Assembly: GCA_001897525.1 (NCBI GenBank)
Contig: MKTB01000015.1
Location: forward strand, 62,001-126,000
DNA length: 64,000 nt
From: Bacteroidetes bacterium 43-16
GTDB lineage: Bacteria; Bacteroidota; Bacteroidia; Chitinophagales; Chitinophagaceae
Direction of reading: 5' to 3'
The notes under the pieces were generated by a model that was not told the origin of the DNA, ran no database searches, and saw only the letters and a list, made by a program, of their open reading frames with translations. This document shows, piece after piece, positions 26,008-34,208 of this stretch. Position 1 is the first letter of the stretch. Each line of letters opens with the position of its first letter. The position numbers and the translations under genes were made by a program.

Positions 26008-26409
26008 ATGAGTTTCAAATATACACCAACTGCACTAAAGAAGATTGAACAGATATACGACGAAGCCAAATACCTGGTACGCTATGAAAAAGGTAATTTT
26101 GCCTCGGGATATTGTGTGCTGGAACATAAAAAGGTAGTGGTGGTCAATAAATTTTTAAACGTTGAGGGGCGCATTAATGCCCTGATAGAAATATTACCCT
26201 CTATCCTGGTTGATCCGGACATCTTCAGCGGAGAAACCTTAAAACTACTGGACCAACTGGATATACAATTCCAGGCCCCTCCGGAACCGCCACCTGCAAC
26301 CGAAGGGCAGGAGGAAGCGCCTGCCGGAGCAATCTCTGAAGAGGCAGATACCTCCGAAAGCCCGGACCAGGCAACGGAGGACACTAATGAACCGGATCAT
26401 ATTGTCTAA
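26008..26409 (+). CDS. Conserved protein with acidic low-complexity tail
   Basis: The 133-residue cytoplasmic protein has a compact N-terminal domain (1-90: IYDEAKYLVRYEKGNFASGYC, KKVVVVNKFLNVEGRINALIEIL) and a disordered Pro/Glu/Ala-rich tail (about 91-133). No function is known to me. It lies 20 bases upstream of the metallo-hydrolase gene and is probably translated from the same message. Confidence 0.75.
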   Translation: MSFKYTPTALKKIEQIYDEAKYLVRYEKGNFASGYCVLEHKKVVVVNKFLNVEGRINALIEILPSILVDPDIFSGETLKLLDQLDIQFQAPPEPPPATEGQEEAPAGAISEEADTSESPDQATEDTNEPDHIV

Positions 26410-26429
26410 ACACCTTAAGCAAACATACA

Positions 26430-27191
26430 TTGAAAGTCACTTTTTTAGGAACAGGAACTTCACAGGGCGTCCCGATGATCGGTTGCGACTGTAAAGTATG
26501 TACCTCAGCCAATCCTAAAGACAACAGGTTACGCAGTTCTATCTGGATACAAAATGAAGATACCAGCGTGGTGATCGACTCGGGGCCTGACTTCAGGTAC
26601 CAGATGCTGCGCGCAAAAGTAAAAACACTGGATGGCATTGTATTTACCCATGAGCATAAAGATCATGTAGCAGGGCTGGACGATGTGCGCGCCTACAATT
26701 ACTGGACCCAAAAGGATGTGGACTTATTTGCCAATGCAAATACCGAAAAAATAATCCGGTCCGAGTTTCATTATGCTTTCTCGGGCATCAATTACCCGGG
26801 CATTCCGCAGCTTAAGATCCACTCCCTGCACGGGCAGGATATACACATAGGCTCTTTAACCTTTAAGACGATAAAAGTCCTGCATTATAAACTCGAAGTG
26901 TATGGCTACCGCATTGGCGATTTCACCTACATTACAGATGCCAATTATATCTCTGAAGAGGAATTAGATAAAGTAAGAGGCTCGAAGGTACTTGTTTTAA
27001 ATGCCTTAAGGTATGAAGACCATATTTCCCACTTTACCGTGGCACAGGCAGTAGCCCTGGCGCAGGAAATAGGTGCGGAAGCTACTTATTTCACCCATAT
27101 GAGCCACCAGATAGGCTTGCATGATGAGGTCAACCAGACACTGCCCCAGGGCATACAACTGGCCTATGATCAACTCTGCCTGGATATCTAA
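26430..27191 (+). CDS. MBL-fold metallo-hydrolase (PhnP-like) with TTG start
   Basis: This 253-residue metallo-beta-lactamase-fold protein shows TFLGTGTSQGVP at the start, the zinc motif THEHKDHVAGLDD (about 74-86), ITDANYI and YFTHMSHQIG. It matches the PhnP/phosphodiesterase branch of the fold. The only start that keeps the conserved first strand is TTG at 26430 (TTG-AAA-GTC-ACT); no in-frame ATG lies upstream before the previous stop. It is the second gene of a three-gene run ending with waaA, 9 bases apart. Confidence 0.9.
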   Translation: MKVTFLGTGTSQGVPMIGCDCKVCTSANPKDNRLRSSIWIQNEDTSVVIDSGPDFRYQMLRAKVKTLDGIVFTHEHKDHVAGLDDVRAYNYWTQKDVDLFANANTEKIIRSEFHYAFSGINYPGIPQLKIHSLHGQDIHIGSLTFKTIKVLHYKLEVYGYRIGDFTYITDANYISEEELDKVRGSKVLVLNALRYEDHISHFTVAQAVALAQEIGAEATYFTHMSHQIGLHDEVNQTLPQGIQLAYDQLCLDI

Positions 27192-27200
27192 ATCATACGC

Positions 27201-28451
27201 ATGTACCTGCTGCTCTATAATATATTGATCCGTGTTTACCGGGGCCTGGCTACCCTGGCTGCTCCGTTTAACCCTAAGATAAAATTATTTGTCCGTGGGC
27301 GCAAAAACCTGCCGGACCGGATTGCAGCAGATTTCCGGGAGGAGCAGCAAAGGCCGGTATGGTTTCACTGTGCGAGCCTCGGAGAATTTGAACAGGGAAG
27401 GCCTTTAATGGAAGCATGGAAAGCAGCGCATCCGGGAGGCAAGATCCTGCTGACTTTCTTTTCTCCTTCAGGATATGAAGTAAGGAAAAACTATCCCGGT
27501 GCAGATTACATCTATTATCTTCCTTTTGATACGGCAAAAAATGCAGCGCGCTTCCTGGCTATCACAAGGCCGCAATTAGCCATTTTTGTCAAATATGAAT
27601 TCTGGTATCATTTCCTGCATACCCTGCAACAAAAGGGCATCCCGGCCTTAGTGGTCTCTGCCATCTTCCAGGAACGCCAGGCCTTTTTCAAATGGTATGG
27701 CGGTCTGCAAAGAAAGATGCTGCATATGCTCACTTATCTTTTTGTACAAAATGCCTCATCCCTCCATCTTTTGAAAAGCATCGGCATAAACCATGCCGAA
27801 ATAGCCGGAGACACACGGATAGACCGTGCCCTGGCCATTGCGCAGACCGGGAAAGATTATCCATTGCTGGATGCGTTTAAAGACGGGCATGAACTGATCG
27901 TAGCCGGGAGCACCTGGAAGGAGGACGAAGTATTGCTGCAGGAAAGCTTATTGCTTTTAGCCACCACAAACATAAAATTATTGATCGCGCCTCATGAGAT
28001 CCACGAAGCGCACATAAGGCAGGTACAGGAACTATTCAGCGCTTATAGACCGGCATTATGGTCGGAACAGAAGGTGGATAAGGACTCCCGGGTGTTGATC
28101 CTGAACAATATAGGTCACCTGGCTTATCTCTATCGCTATGCAGATTATATCTGGATAGGGGGCGGCTTTAACAAGACGGGCATTCATAATAGTATAGAGG
28201 CTGCGGTCTATGGTAAAGCATTATGCTGGGGGCCTATATATAACCGCTACCAGGAGGCGCTTGACCTGATCGGCAAGGGGGCTGCTTATAGCTTTGGCGA
28301 TGCGGCTGCTTTTACCGCTCAACTCAACGAGTGGCTGCTCCATCCTGATCAAAAAGAAAAAGCCGGGCAGGAAGCCCGGCAATACATTCAACTTAATAAA
28401 GGTGCTACAGGTAAGATCTTAGATTATCTTAAGCAGCAAAATATTTCCTGA
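27201..28451 (+). CDS. waaA: 3-deoxy-D-manno-octulosonic acid (Kdo) transferase
   Basis: This 416-residue GT30 glycosyltransferase adds Kdo from CMP-Kdo to the lipid A precursor at the inner membrane. An N-terminal hydrophobic segment (about 1-22) is followed by the family signature HCASLGEFEQGRPLMEAW with its catalytic Glu, LTFFSPSGYEVRKNYPGADYIYYLPFD, KYEFWYHFL and the C-terminal donor site (LIVAGSTWKEDE, IAPHEIHE, GGGFNKTGIHNSIEAAVYGK). Length is normal. Its 3' end overlaps the convergent 28429 gene by 23 bases. Confidence 0.95.
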   Translation: MYLLLYNILIRVYRGLATLAAPFNPKIKLFVRGRKNLPDRIAADFREEQQRPVWFHCASLGEFEQGRPLMEAWKAAHPGGKILLTFFSPSGYEVRKNYPGADYIYYLPFDTAKNAARFLAITRPQLAIFVKYEFWYHFLHTLQQKGIPALVVSAIFQERQAFFKWYGGLQRKMLHMLTYLFVQNASSLHLLKSIGINHAEIAGDTRIDRALAIAQTGKDYPLLDAFKDGHELIVAGSTWKEDEVLLQESLLLLATTNIKLLIAPHEIHEAHIRQVQELFSAYRPALWSEQKVDKDSRVLILNNIGHLAYLYRYADYIWIGGGFNKTGIHNSIEAAVYGKALCWGPIYNRYQEALDLIGKGAAYSFGDAAAFTAQLNEWLLHPDQKEKAGQEARQYIQLNKGATGKILDYLKQQNIS

Positions 28452-29346
28452 CCGTTTCGATCAGCGATAAATAAGTTTCATCATCTTTCTGCCAGCCGTA
28501 ACGCTCCGCTGCAGTAGTGGCCAGCCAGGTTTCTGCCTCTTTGAGGTCGTTACAAAAGGCTATTTTATCCAGACTTTCTTCATAAGCTGTTTTATTATTG
28601 GCAAACAGCTCATTCATATACTGGTATTTATCATTAATACCGATAAAGGAACGGATATCTTTTAGTTTATGCTGGAATACATAGCCCTGTTTAGGACTTT
28701 CACTCGCATTGTCTTTTACCTCCGGTAACTCGAAATGTATTTCAGAAAACACGGGTTCTTCTTTAAGTGGCTCGATGTCAGAATCCAGGCGCGGATAGTC
28801 ATCATCATTGATCACGTGCTGCTCCTTGTCCTCATCTGCTTCCTCCGGCACTTCTTCTGATGTTTCATTGCTTTCAACTTCTGGTGTCTCATTGCTTTCA
28901 AGCCCGGTTGCTGCTGGCTCTTCTGCAACAGGTGCTGCCGCTAAGCTGGCTTCCTCGGCTACTTCTTTATCTTCTGTTCCTTCTTTATTTTCGGCTTGTG
29001 GTACTGCTTCAGGTACCGTAGCAGGCTCTTCCTGCTCTGCTACAACATCAGTTTCCTCCGGTGCAGGTGTCGCAAGTGCAGGCTCCTCAGCAATCATTGC
29101 TGCAGGCGCTACTCCTGTTTTACTTTCGGGCTCATCTTCAGGAATAGGGGCCGGTACTACAACAGGCTCTTGTTTCAGATGCAAACCCATTCCCTGCTTG
29201 GCCAGCAAATCTGTTCTCGTATCTAAAAGATCTGCGTATAAGACACGGGTATAGTCCAGCATCAGATCTATATCAATCACTTGCTTTTCTTCTTGCTTAT
29301 AATAAATGTCCTGTAGTTTCCTGAGCAAATTATGAATGCGTTCCAT
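28429..29346 (-). CDS. Conserved protein with long acidic Pro/Ala/Glu linker
   Basis: The 305-residue cytoplasmic protein has three parts. A conserved N-terminal helix (1-55; KLQDIYYKQEEKQVIDIDLMLDYTRVLY) comes first. A disordered Glu/Ala/Pro/Val-rich stretch (about 60-205) contains near-repeats such as ESNETPE and ESNETSE. A conserved C-terminal domain (about 215-305; FIGINDKYQYMNELFANN, then YGWQKDDETYLSLI) closes it. No function is assigned. The acidic linker has drifted freely, whereas both ends look constrained. Confidence 0.75.
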   Translation of the reverse strand: MERIHNLLRKLQDIYYKQEEKQVIDIDLMLDYTRVLYADLLDTRTDLLAKQGMGLHLKQEPVVVPAPIPEDEPESKTGVAPAAMIAEEPALATPAPEETDVVAEQEEPATVPEAVPQAENKEGTEDKEVAEEASLAAAPVAEEPAATGLESNETPEVESNETSEEVPEEADEDKEQHVINDDDYPRLDSDIEPLKEEPVFSEIHFELPEVKDNASESPKQGYVFQHKLKDIRSFIGINDKYQYMNELFANNKTAYEESLDKIAFCNDLKEAETWLATTAAERYGWQKDDETYLSLIETVRKYFAA

Positions 29347-29424
29347 GTTTAAAGATGTTCGTGCAAATATAACAAATAGGGACCATTTGGTTCAACACAA
29401 GATTTTCCCAAAATGATACCAGTA

Positions 29425-30441
29425 TTATTGTTCTACATCATAAAATATTTTATAATATTTCCGACCTTCCTCGTCTATGCCCTGCTCGATCATGCTGCGG
29501 TCGCCATGGATATAAATATGGAAATTCTTATCCAGCTTGATCACGCTTTTGTAGGCCCTGGTTTGCTTTTTCAAAGCGGCATCGGAGATATCAAACTGGT
29601 TTTCCAATTGTACCTCGTACTGGTTTTCATAATTGCCTTTGTATTGGGCAAAACGGTCTATGATCTCCGGTTGGGCCAGCACTTCCTGTTCGAACTCGTG
29701 AATATCAAAGCTTTCTTTTTCTTTAAAATAACTCATCGACCTGTTCAGCAGGTCTACCTGGTCGGCCTTGCTCACTTCAAAGTTCTGGGGCAGGTCCTGC
29801 AGCACAAATTCTTTATACATCGACATGGTCTGGTTGGTATGAAAGAATTCATTTTGCATCTGCTGCACTTTCAGGTAATCATCCAGCCAGTATTGTGCCT
29901 CGCTGCTCTTGTTGCTGTTGTCCACCACAGCCACCTGCAGTTTTCCTTCCTCGTCCAGCAATACAATAGCGCCTTTATCCAGTTTGGCCAGGTTAACGCC
30001 TTCGTGCTGATCGATCTCAAAATTATTATCGAATGGTTTTACTTTCAGGAAAATATCTTTCTGTTCCGACTTGAAGATCCCTACTGCCGGATATTGCCCG
30101 CCTTTAAAATCGAAGGCCTCGTAATAGACCACATACAATTCCCCGGCTTTTATTTTAGGGTGATCGCTGCATTCATACAAGTATTTTGCCAGTGAACGGG
30201 ATTGCTCAAAAAGCGTGCCCGGATCTTCTAAAATCGTGGAGGTATAGGTATAGACCTCGTTCAGGTCCAGGTTTGACTCATGAAAAAACTCATAAATGGT
30301 ATCAAACTTGAAAGAGGATATGAAATAACCGTTCAGCAGGTCTGAAAGGTTATCGTCCAGGCTCAGCAAGGCATCAGACAAAAAATATCCTTCGGCATTT
30401 GCCTTATTGCCTACTTTATGTAATGCTATGGGAAAACTCAT
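29425..30441 (-). CDS. Nucleoid-associated protein (YejK/NdpA-like)
   Basis: The 338-residue length is close to that of E. coli YejK. It has the domain's early HKVGNKANAEGYFLSD, the middle YVVYYEAFDFKGGQYPAVGIFKSEQKDIFLKV and the acidic KLDKGAIVLLDEEGKLQVAVVDNSN. The family binds DNA and is found on the nucleoid. It is separated by 35 bases from the MFS transporter upstream on the same strand and may be co-transcribed with it. Confidence 0.85.
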   Translation of the reverse strand: MSFPIALHKVGNKANAEGYFLSDALLSLDDNLSDLLNGYFISSFKFDTIYEFFHESNLDLNEVYTYTSTILEDPGTLFEQSRSLAKYLYECSDHPKIKAGELYVVYYEAFDFKGGQYPAVGIFKSEQKDIFLKVKPFDNNFEIDQHEGVNLAKLDKGAIVLLDEEGKLQVAVVDNSNKSSEAQYWLDDYLKVQQMQNEFFHTNQTMSMYKEFVLQDLPQNFEVSKADQVDLLNRSMSYFKEKESFDIHEFEQEVLAQPEIIDRFAQYKGNYENQYEVQLENQFDISDAALKKQTRAYKSVIKLDKNFHIYIHGDRSMIEQGIDEEGRKYYKIFYDVEQ

Positions 30442-30476
30442 GTTTAAGTTAAAATATAATTATAAAATACAGTGCA

Positions 30477-31703
30477 TCATTTGCCGTTCATCCGGCCCCG
30501 TGTAAACGTATAATAGGCCAGGAAGGCCGCTAATCCCATAAACAGGCTGCCTAAAAGGAAGGAAGCTCCCGGGAAATGAAACACGGCTTTATCTCCTGAA
30601 AAGTAAGAGAAGGTACGGGTCATCAGCAATGGACCGATGATGGCAGTACCGCTCATGAGGCTGGCCAGGATTCCCTGTAGCTCTCCCTGTTCATTGGAAG
30701 GCACCTTAGAGCTAATCACGGCCTGCAAGGCAGGACCTGCAATGCCACCCAGGCAATAGGGAATTAAAAAGACAAACATCATCCATTCCTGTGCGGCAAA
30801 GGCAAACAATATTAACCCTAATGCATACAGGCTCAAGCCCAGGTAAATACTCTTCTGATTGCCCAGCTTAGGGTTCAGCCAGCGGATGAGCACGCCTTGC
30901 ACCAGGCCGGTCAATACACCCACCACGCCCAAGGAAATACCGATCATGCGTTCATTCCAGTCAAACAGGTATTTGGTAAAGAAACTCCAGTTACTGTTTA
31001 CGGCATGAGAAGCCATATACATCAGGATCATGGCAATGATCAGCCACTTTAATTCCGGGTATTTTTTAATTTTGATTATTGTACCCAGCGGATTGGCCCG
31101 CTTCCATTCAAAGGCGCGTCGGTTTTCCGGTGTCAGCGATTCCGGCAGGGCAAAATAGCCATAGATAAAGTTGAGCAGGCAGAGCAATGCCGCAGCCAGA
31201 AAAGGAATGCGGATACCGAAGCTGCCCAGGAAACCACCGATCACCGGCCCGATCACGAAACCCATACCAAAGGCTACGCCGATGAGCCCGAAGTTTTTGG
31301 CCCGGTCCTTATGGGTACTCACATCGGCAATAAATGCACTGGCCGGCGTGATGCTGGCACCCGTAATACCGGCTATGATCCTTCCGATAAACAACATACC
31401 GATGCTTGAAGCGAAATACAGGAATACATAATCCAGCGCGAAGCCAACCAGGGAGATCAGGATAATGGGCCTGCGGCCAAATTTATCACTAAGGTTGCCC
31501 ACGAGCGGTGCAAACAAAAACTGGGTAAAGGCATAGGCCGCCAGTAATGAGCCGCCATACTCTGCAGCTTCATTTGCACCCACATGCATGATCTCCCCGA
31601 TCAGGTCGGGCATCACCGGTATAATGATCCCCCAACCTACAAAATCGATCAGGAGGGTGATAAAAATAAAAGTAAGCGCATTGCGCTTTTGTCCTGTTTC
31701 CAT
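30477..31703 (-). CDS. TetA-like MFS transporter
   Basis: The 408-residue protein has 12 predicted membrane helices. Motif A of the DHA1 group is clear between helices 2 and 3 (GNLSDKFGRRPIILISL), with D-x-x-G-W-G-I-I-x-P in helix 1 and the helix-5 antiporter motif GVAFGMGFVIGPVIGG. This is the TCR/Tet-like branch of drug-proton antiporters. Chromosomal relatives are common in environmental Bacteroidota, so drug resistance should not be assumed. No TetR-type regulator is adjacent. Confidence 0.9.
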   Translation of the reverse strand: METGQKRNALTFIFITLLIDFVGWGIIIPVMPDLIGEIMHVGANEAAEYGGSLLAAYAFTQFLFAPLVGNLSDKFGRRPIILISLVGFALDYVFLYFASSIGMLFIGRIIAGITGASITPASAFIADVSTHKDRAKNFGLIGVAFGMGFVIGPVIGGFLGSFGIRIPFLAAALLCLLNFIYGYFALPESLTPENRRAFEWKRANPLGTIIKIKKYPELKWLIIAMILMYMASHAVNSNWSFFTKYLFDWNERMIGISLGVVGVLTGLVQGVLIRWLNPKLGNQKSIYLGLSLYALGLILFAFAAQEWMMFVFLIPYCLGGIAGPALQAVISSKVPSNEQGELQGILASLMSGTAIIGPLLMTRTFSYFSGDKAVFHFPGASFLLGSLFMGLAAFLAYYTFTRGRMNGK

Positions 31704-31950
31704 GATATATTAAAACTATTTGCTTTTTTTCAGCAGCACAAAATTCAACTAATTAACAGGGAATTACAAAAAAGATTTAAGCAATAAGATCAATTCAGGC
31801 TCATGTTTTTAAGGACGATCGCAAAAGCCTGACCGAACAAACAGGATGCCCCGGGCTTTTCTTGCAACAATAATCCACAGAAAAACGCATTTATTATACT
31901 ATTTGTATAAAAAAATACGATATATAAAGAATAACCTTAATGATAATTTT

Positions 31951-32826
31951 ATGAAAAAAGGCATCTTGCTGGGCCTCTTGCTGCTGTTTACCTCAGCTTA
32001 TATACTGGCAGAAAATAAAAGAATGTATTTGCTGGAAGCCGTGGAAAAGAAAATGGTCCAGTATACGGTAACACGCACCCAGGAGCCTTTTAATAATAAG
32101 GGACTCAAAATCGCTATAACCAATACTGGAAAAGAAGCCCTGGTCATAAAAATAGACCCGGCCATGGTATTTGAGCCGGAGGACACCGCATACCAGGACC
32201 TTATGCTCCCGGGCAATGATATGCTTTATGTAGGGCCGGGTCGCACCAATAGTATGGAATTGCAGAGCTATTGTGCGAAAAGCGCAGCCATGTCCCCGGG
32301 CCATGAATTACTGTTCCGCTTTAAAAAGCAGGGCGACAGCAGTATGATCAAAACCCTCGATTATCTGCGCCAAATCGGTGCCGGCACAGAGCTCGCGCAA
32401 AAAACAGTCTGGTTCCTGACCGACCGGAACAAAGACCTGAGCAGTATTTATGAGGATGGCCAGCAAGAGCAATCTTTAAAAATGATACAGTTCTTAAGTA
32501 AACTATATGCCATCGAGATACCGGGATACCGAACCGAAAGGGGCATCAACACCACACCAGGGGCTATTGCGCAGAGCGAAGAGGTACTCAAACTGCATGT
32601 AAGGCTGGAATGGGTCCAGCACAGTCCGGAGCTATTGAGTCTTTCTATATTTAATGAAAACAATCAGCGGATCGCTTCTTATTTTGAAGATAAGGCCGTG
32701 CGCAAAGGCAGGGCCGAGATAACGGCATCTTTTGAGACCACGAGTTATCCCAAAGGTAATTATTATGTACGGGTATATAATGACATGGGCAATATCATCA
32801 AAGAGGTAAAAGTGCCCCTGCAATAG
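31951..32826 (+). CDS. Secreted protein of unknown function
   Basis: Starting from the ATG at 31951 the protein has 291 residues, with a signal peptide MKKGILLGLLLLF... ending near YILA. An upstream in-frame ATG at 31846 would bury this signal behind 35 residues and is rejected. The mature protein starts with a strand-rich domain (KGLKIAITNTGKEALVIKI), has a helical middle (SSIYEDGQQEQSLKMIQFLSKLY) and ends in an Ig-like segment (YPKGNYYVRVYNDMGNIIKEVKVPL) resembling a T9SS-type strand pattern but lacking the NPxxx box. The function is unknown. Confidence 0.7.
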   Translation: MKKGILLGLLLLFTSAYILAENKRMYLLEAVEKKMVQYTVTRTQEPFNNKGLKIAITNTGKEALVIKIDPAMVFEPEDTAYQDLMLPGNDMLYVGPGRTNSMELQSYCAKSAAMSPGHELLFRFKKQGDSSMIKTLDYLRQIGAGTELAQKTVWFLTDRNKDLSSIYEDGQQEQSLKMIQFLSKLYAIEIPGYRTERGINTTPGAIAQSEEVLKLHVRLEWVQHSPELLSLSIFNENNQRIASYFEDKAVRKGRAEITASFETTSYPKGNYYVRVYNDMGNIIKEVKVPLQ

Positions 32827-32853
32827 TACAAACGGTTATTAATACCGGCATAC

Positions 32854-33963
32854 CTACTCTTTCCATTTATCCAGCCACTTTTGCTCGGCCTGCTCCAGCT
32901 TACCGATATCGGCTTTATAGGCCGGGTCCGGCATATACCAGTCGGTCATAATCGTAAAATAGTCCTGTAGTTCTTTATCCTTAAATACATAGCCTCTACG
33001 GGCAAAAGGCAGGTTGCGCAGTATCTTCCGGTTGATGGCAGACCCGGCGGAAGGTTGCGGGATAAGGCCCTGCTGGTATATGGAATAAGGGAGGCTGCCG
33101 TTATGATAATCAAAATGATCGCTTCCGGGCAGAAAGCGCCAGCTGTACACAAAAAGCTCGCCACGGGGATGGAAGTTCTTCCGGTGAAAAACGATGTTTC
33201 CCTCCCTGATATGAAAACGGGCAACATCACCCTGTTCATAATTCCGGGTGCGCCCCTGCTCCTCTGTAGCCTTACCGACACCCTTTATTTGCCAGTCGCT
33301 AGCCTGATCAAAAAAGGCTTTGGCGATATTAAAAGACTCAAAATTGCCCATATCCAGGATAAGGGTAAAATCGTCAATCTGCTTATTGGCCCAGCGGTTG
33401 GCCGCTGTAAGGATGTAATCAAAGTCATAATCAAAATCTACAGAGCCGGATGCATCATACTGGTAGGTATGCTTAATAATGTTCAGGCCTTTTTTAAAAT
33501 GGGCTTTAAAATGATAGACATAGAAAAAGTCTACGGAATTGCCTCCTTTATTGCCTTCAAAAGTCTTCCAGTCGATCGTTTTTATCTTTCCCTGCTGGTT
33601 GTATAAGGTATCTGCCACCAGGGCGGTCGTAAACTTTAAAGGAGCATTGTTCATGATCACTTTAAAGTTGCGCATGTAGGGGTGTTGCCCCTTAACAGGC
33701 GTTCCATCTACATCTCCTGAAGGAGAGAAGGCCTCAAACCCTACCGTGAGTTCTTTGGCTTTACCGGGATTGTAAAATTCATAATAAACAGCAACCTCTA
33801 TCCGTTCATTCTTTACTTTCCGGATATGCAGGATCTCTTTTTGTACACTGATATCTGTTTCCATGATCGGTATCAGTTGATTGCCCGATGCATAATAAGC
33901 ACCGTCATTGGCATAGGCAGCAGCGGCGAAGGCCAGCATGATACAGAAAAACAGATACTTCAT
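32854..33963 (-). CDS. DUF4424/YARHG-like secreted protein
   Basis: The 369-residue protein has a signal peptide (about 1-18, AAAYA). The N-terminal half resembles DUF4424: NDGAYYASGNQLIPIMETDISVQKEIL and the aromatic YYEFYNPGKAKELTVGFEAF. The C-terminal about 70 residues look like a YARHG domain (LRNLPFARRGYVFKDKELQDYF, then WYMPDPAY). It is probably extracytoplasmic, and its role is unknown. It is convergent with the 31951 gene, with 27 bases between stops. Confidence 0.75.
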   Translation of the reverse strand: MKYLFFCIMLAFAAAAYANDGAYYASGNQLIPIMETDISVQKEILHIRKVKNERIEVAVYYEFYNPGKAKELTVGFEAFSPSGDVDGTPVKGQHPYMRNFKVIMNNAPLKFTTALVADTLYNQQGKIKTIDWKTFEGNKGGNSVDFFYVYHFKAHFKKGLNIIKHTYQYDASGSVDFDYDFDYILTAANRWANKQIDDFTLILDMGNFESFNIAKAFFDQASDWQIKGVGKATEEQGRTRNYEQGDVARFHIREGNIVFHRKNFHPRGELFVYSWRFLPGSDHFDYHNGSLPYSIYQQGLIPQPSAGSAINRKILRNLPFARRGYVFKDKELQDYFTIMTDWYMPDPAYKADIGKLEQAEQKWLDKWKE

Positions 33964-34151
33964 AACCCGGTTTTATTGCTAAGATAATGATTCAAAAATT
34001 AGTGGTCAGCAATAATTGAGCTACTACGCGCCGCTCAAATCATATGCCCGAAAAATCTTATTAAAAGCTTTTAAAATACATCGGGAACAAATACCAGCCC
34101 GGTAGCCTGCTCAGGCAAAACTGAGCGACGTGCAACAATTCGTATTTTATA

Positions 34152-34181
34152 CTTGTTTACCCACAAATTAGCTTAAATTTG
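34152..34181 (+). promoter_or_regulatory. alaS promoter (CTTG-N18-TAAATTTG)
   Basis: TAAATTTG at 34174-34181 fits the -7 box, and TTG within CTTG at 34152-34155 is 18 bases upstream. The ATG follows at 34209. Confidence 0.55.
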
Positions 34182-34208
34182 CCCCAAATTTCAAAAATAA
34201 ATTGATCA

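Noticed and set aside
28808-29254. Ser-rich plus-strand frame (148 codons)
   Set aside because: It is the complement of the acidic low-complexity linker of the minus-strand gene; Glu and Ala codons read backwards give Ser runs.
29413-30195. Plus-strand frame of 260 codons with hydrophobic stretches
   Set aside because: It is antisense to the nucleoid-associated protein gene, which has strong family motifs; the hydrophobic runs mirror Glu/Lys/Asn codons.
30477-31703. Tetracycline-resistance gene call
   Set aside because: It has only general TetA-like MFS motifs; chromosomal relatives are common and no regulator or mobile context is present, so a resistance claim is not supported.
33055-33606. 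Plus-strand frame of 183 codons
   Set aside because: It lies wholly within the minus-strand DUF4424/YARHG-like gene and shows no family features.
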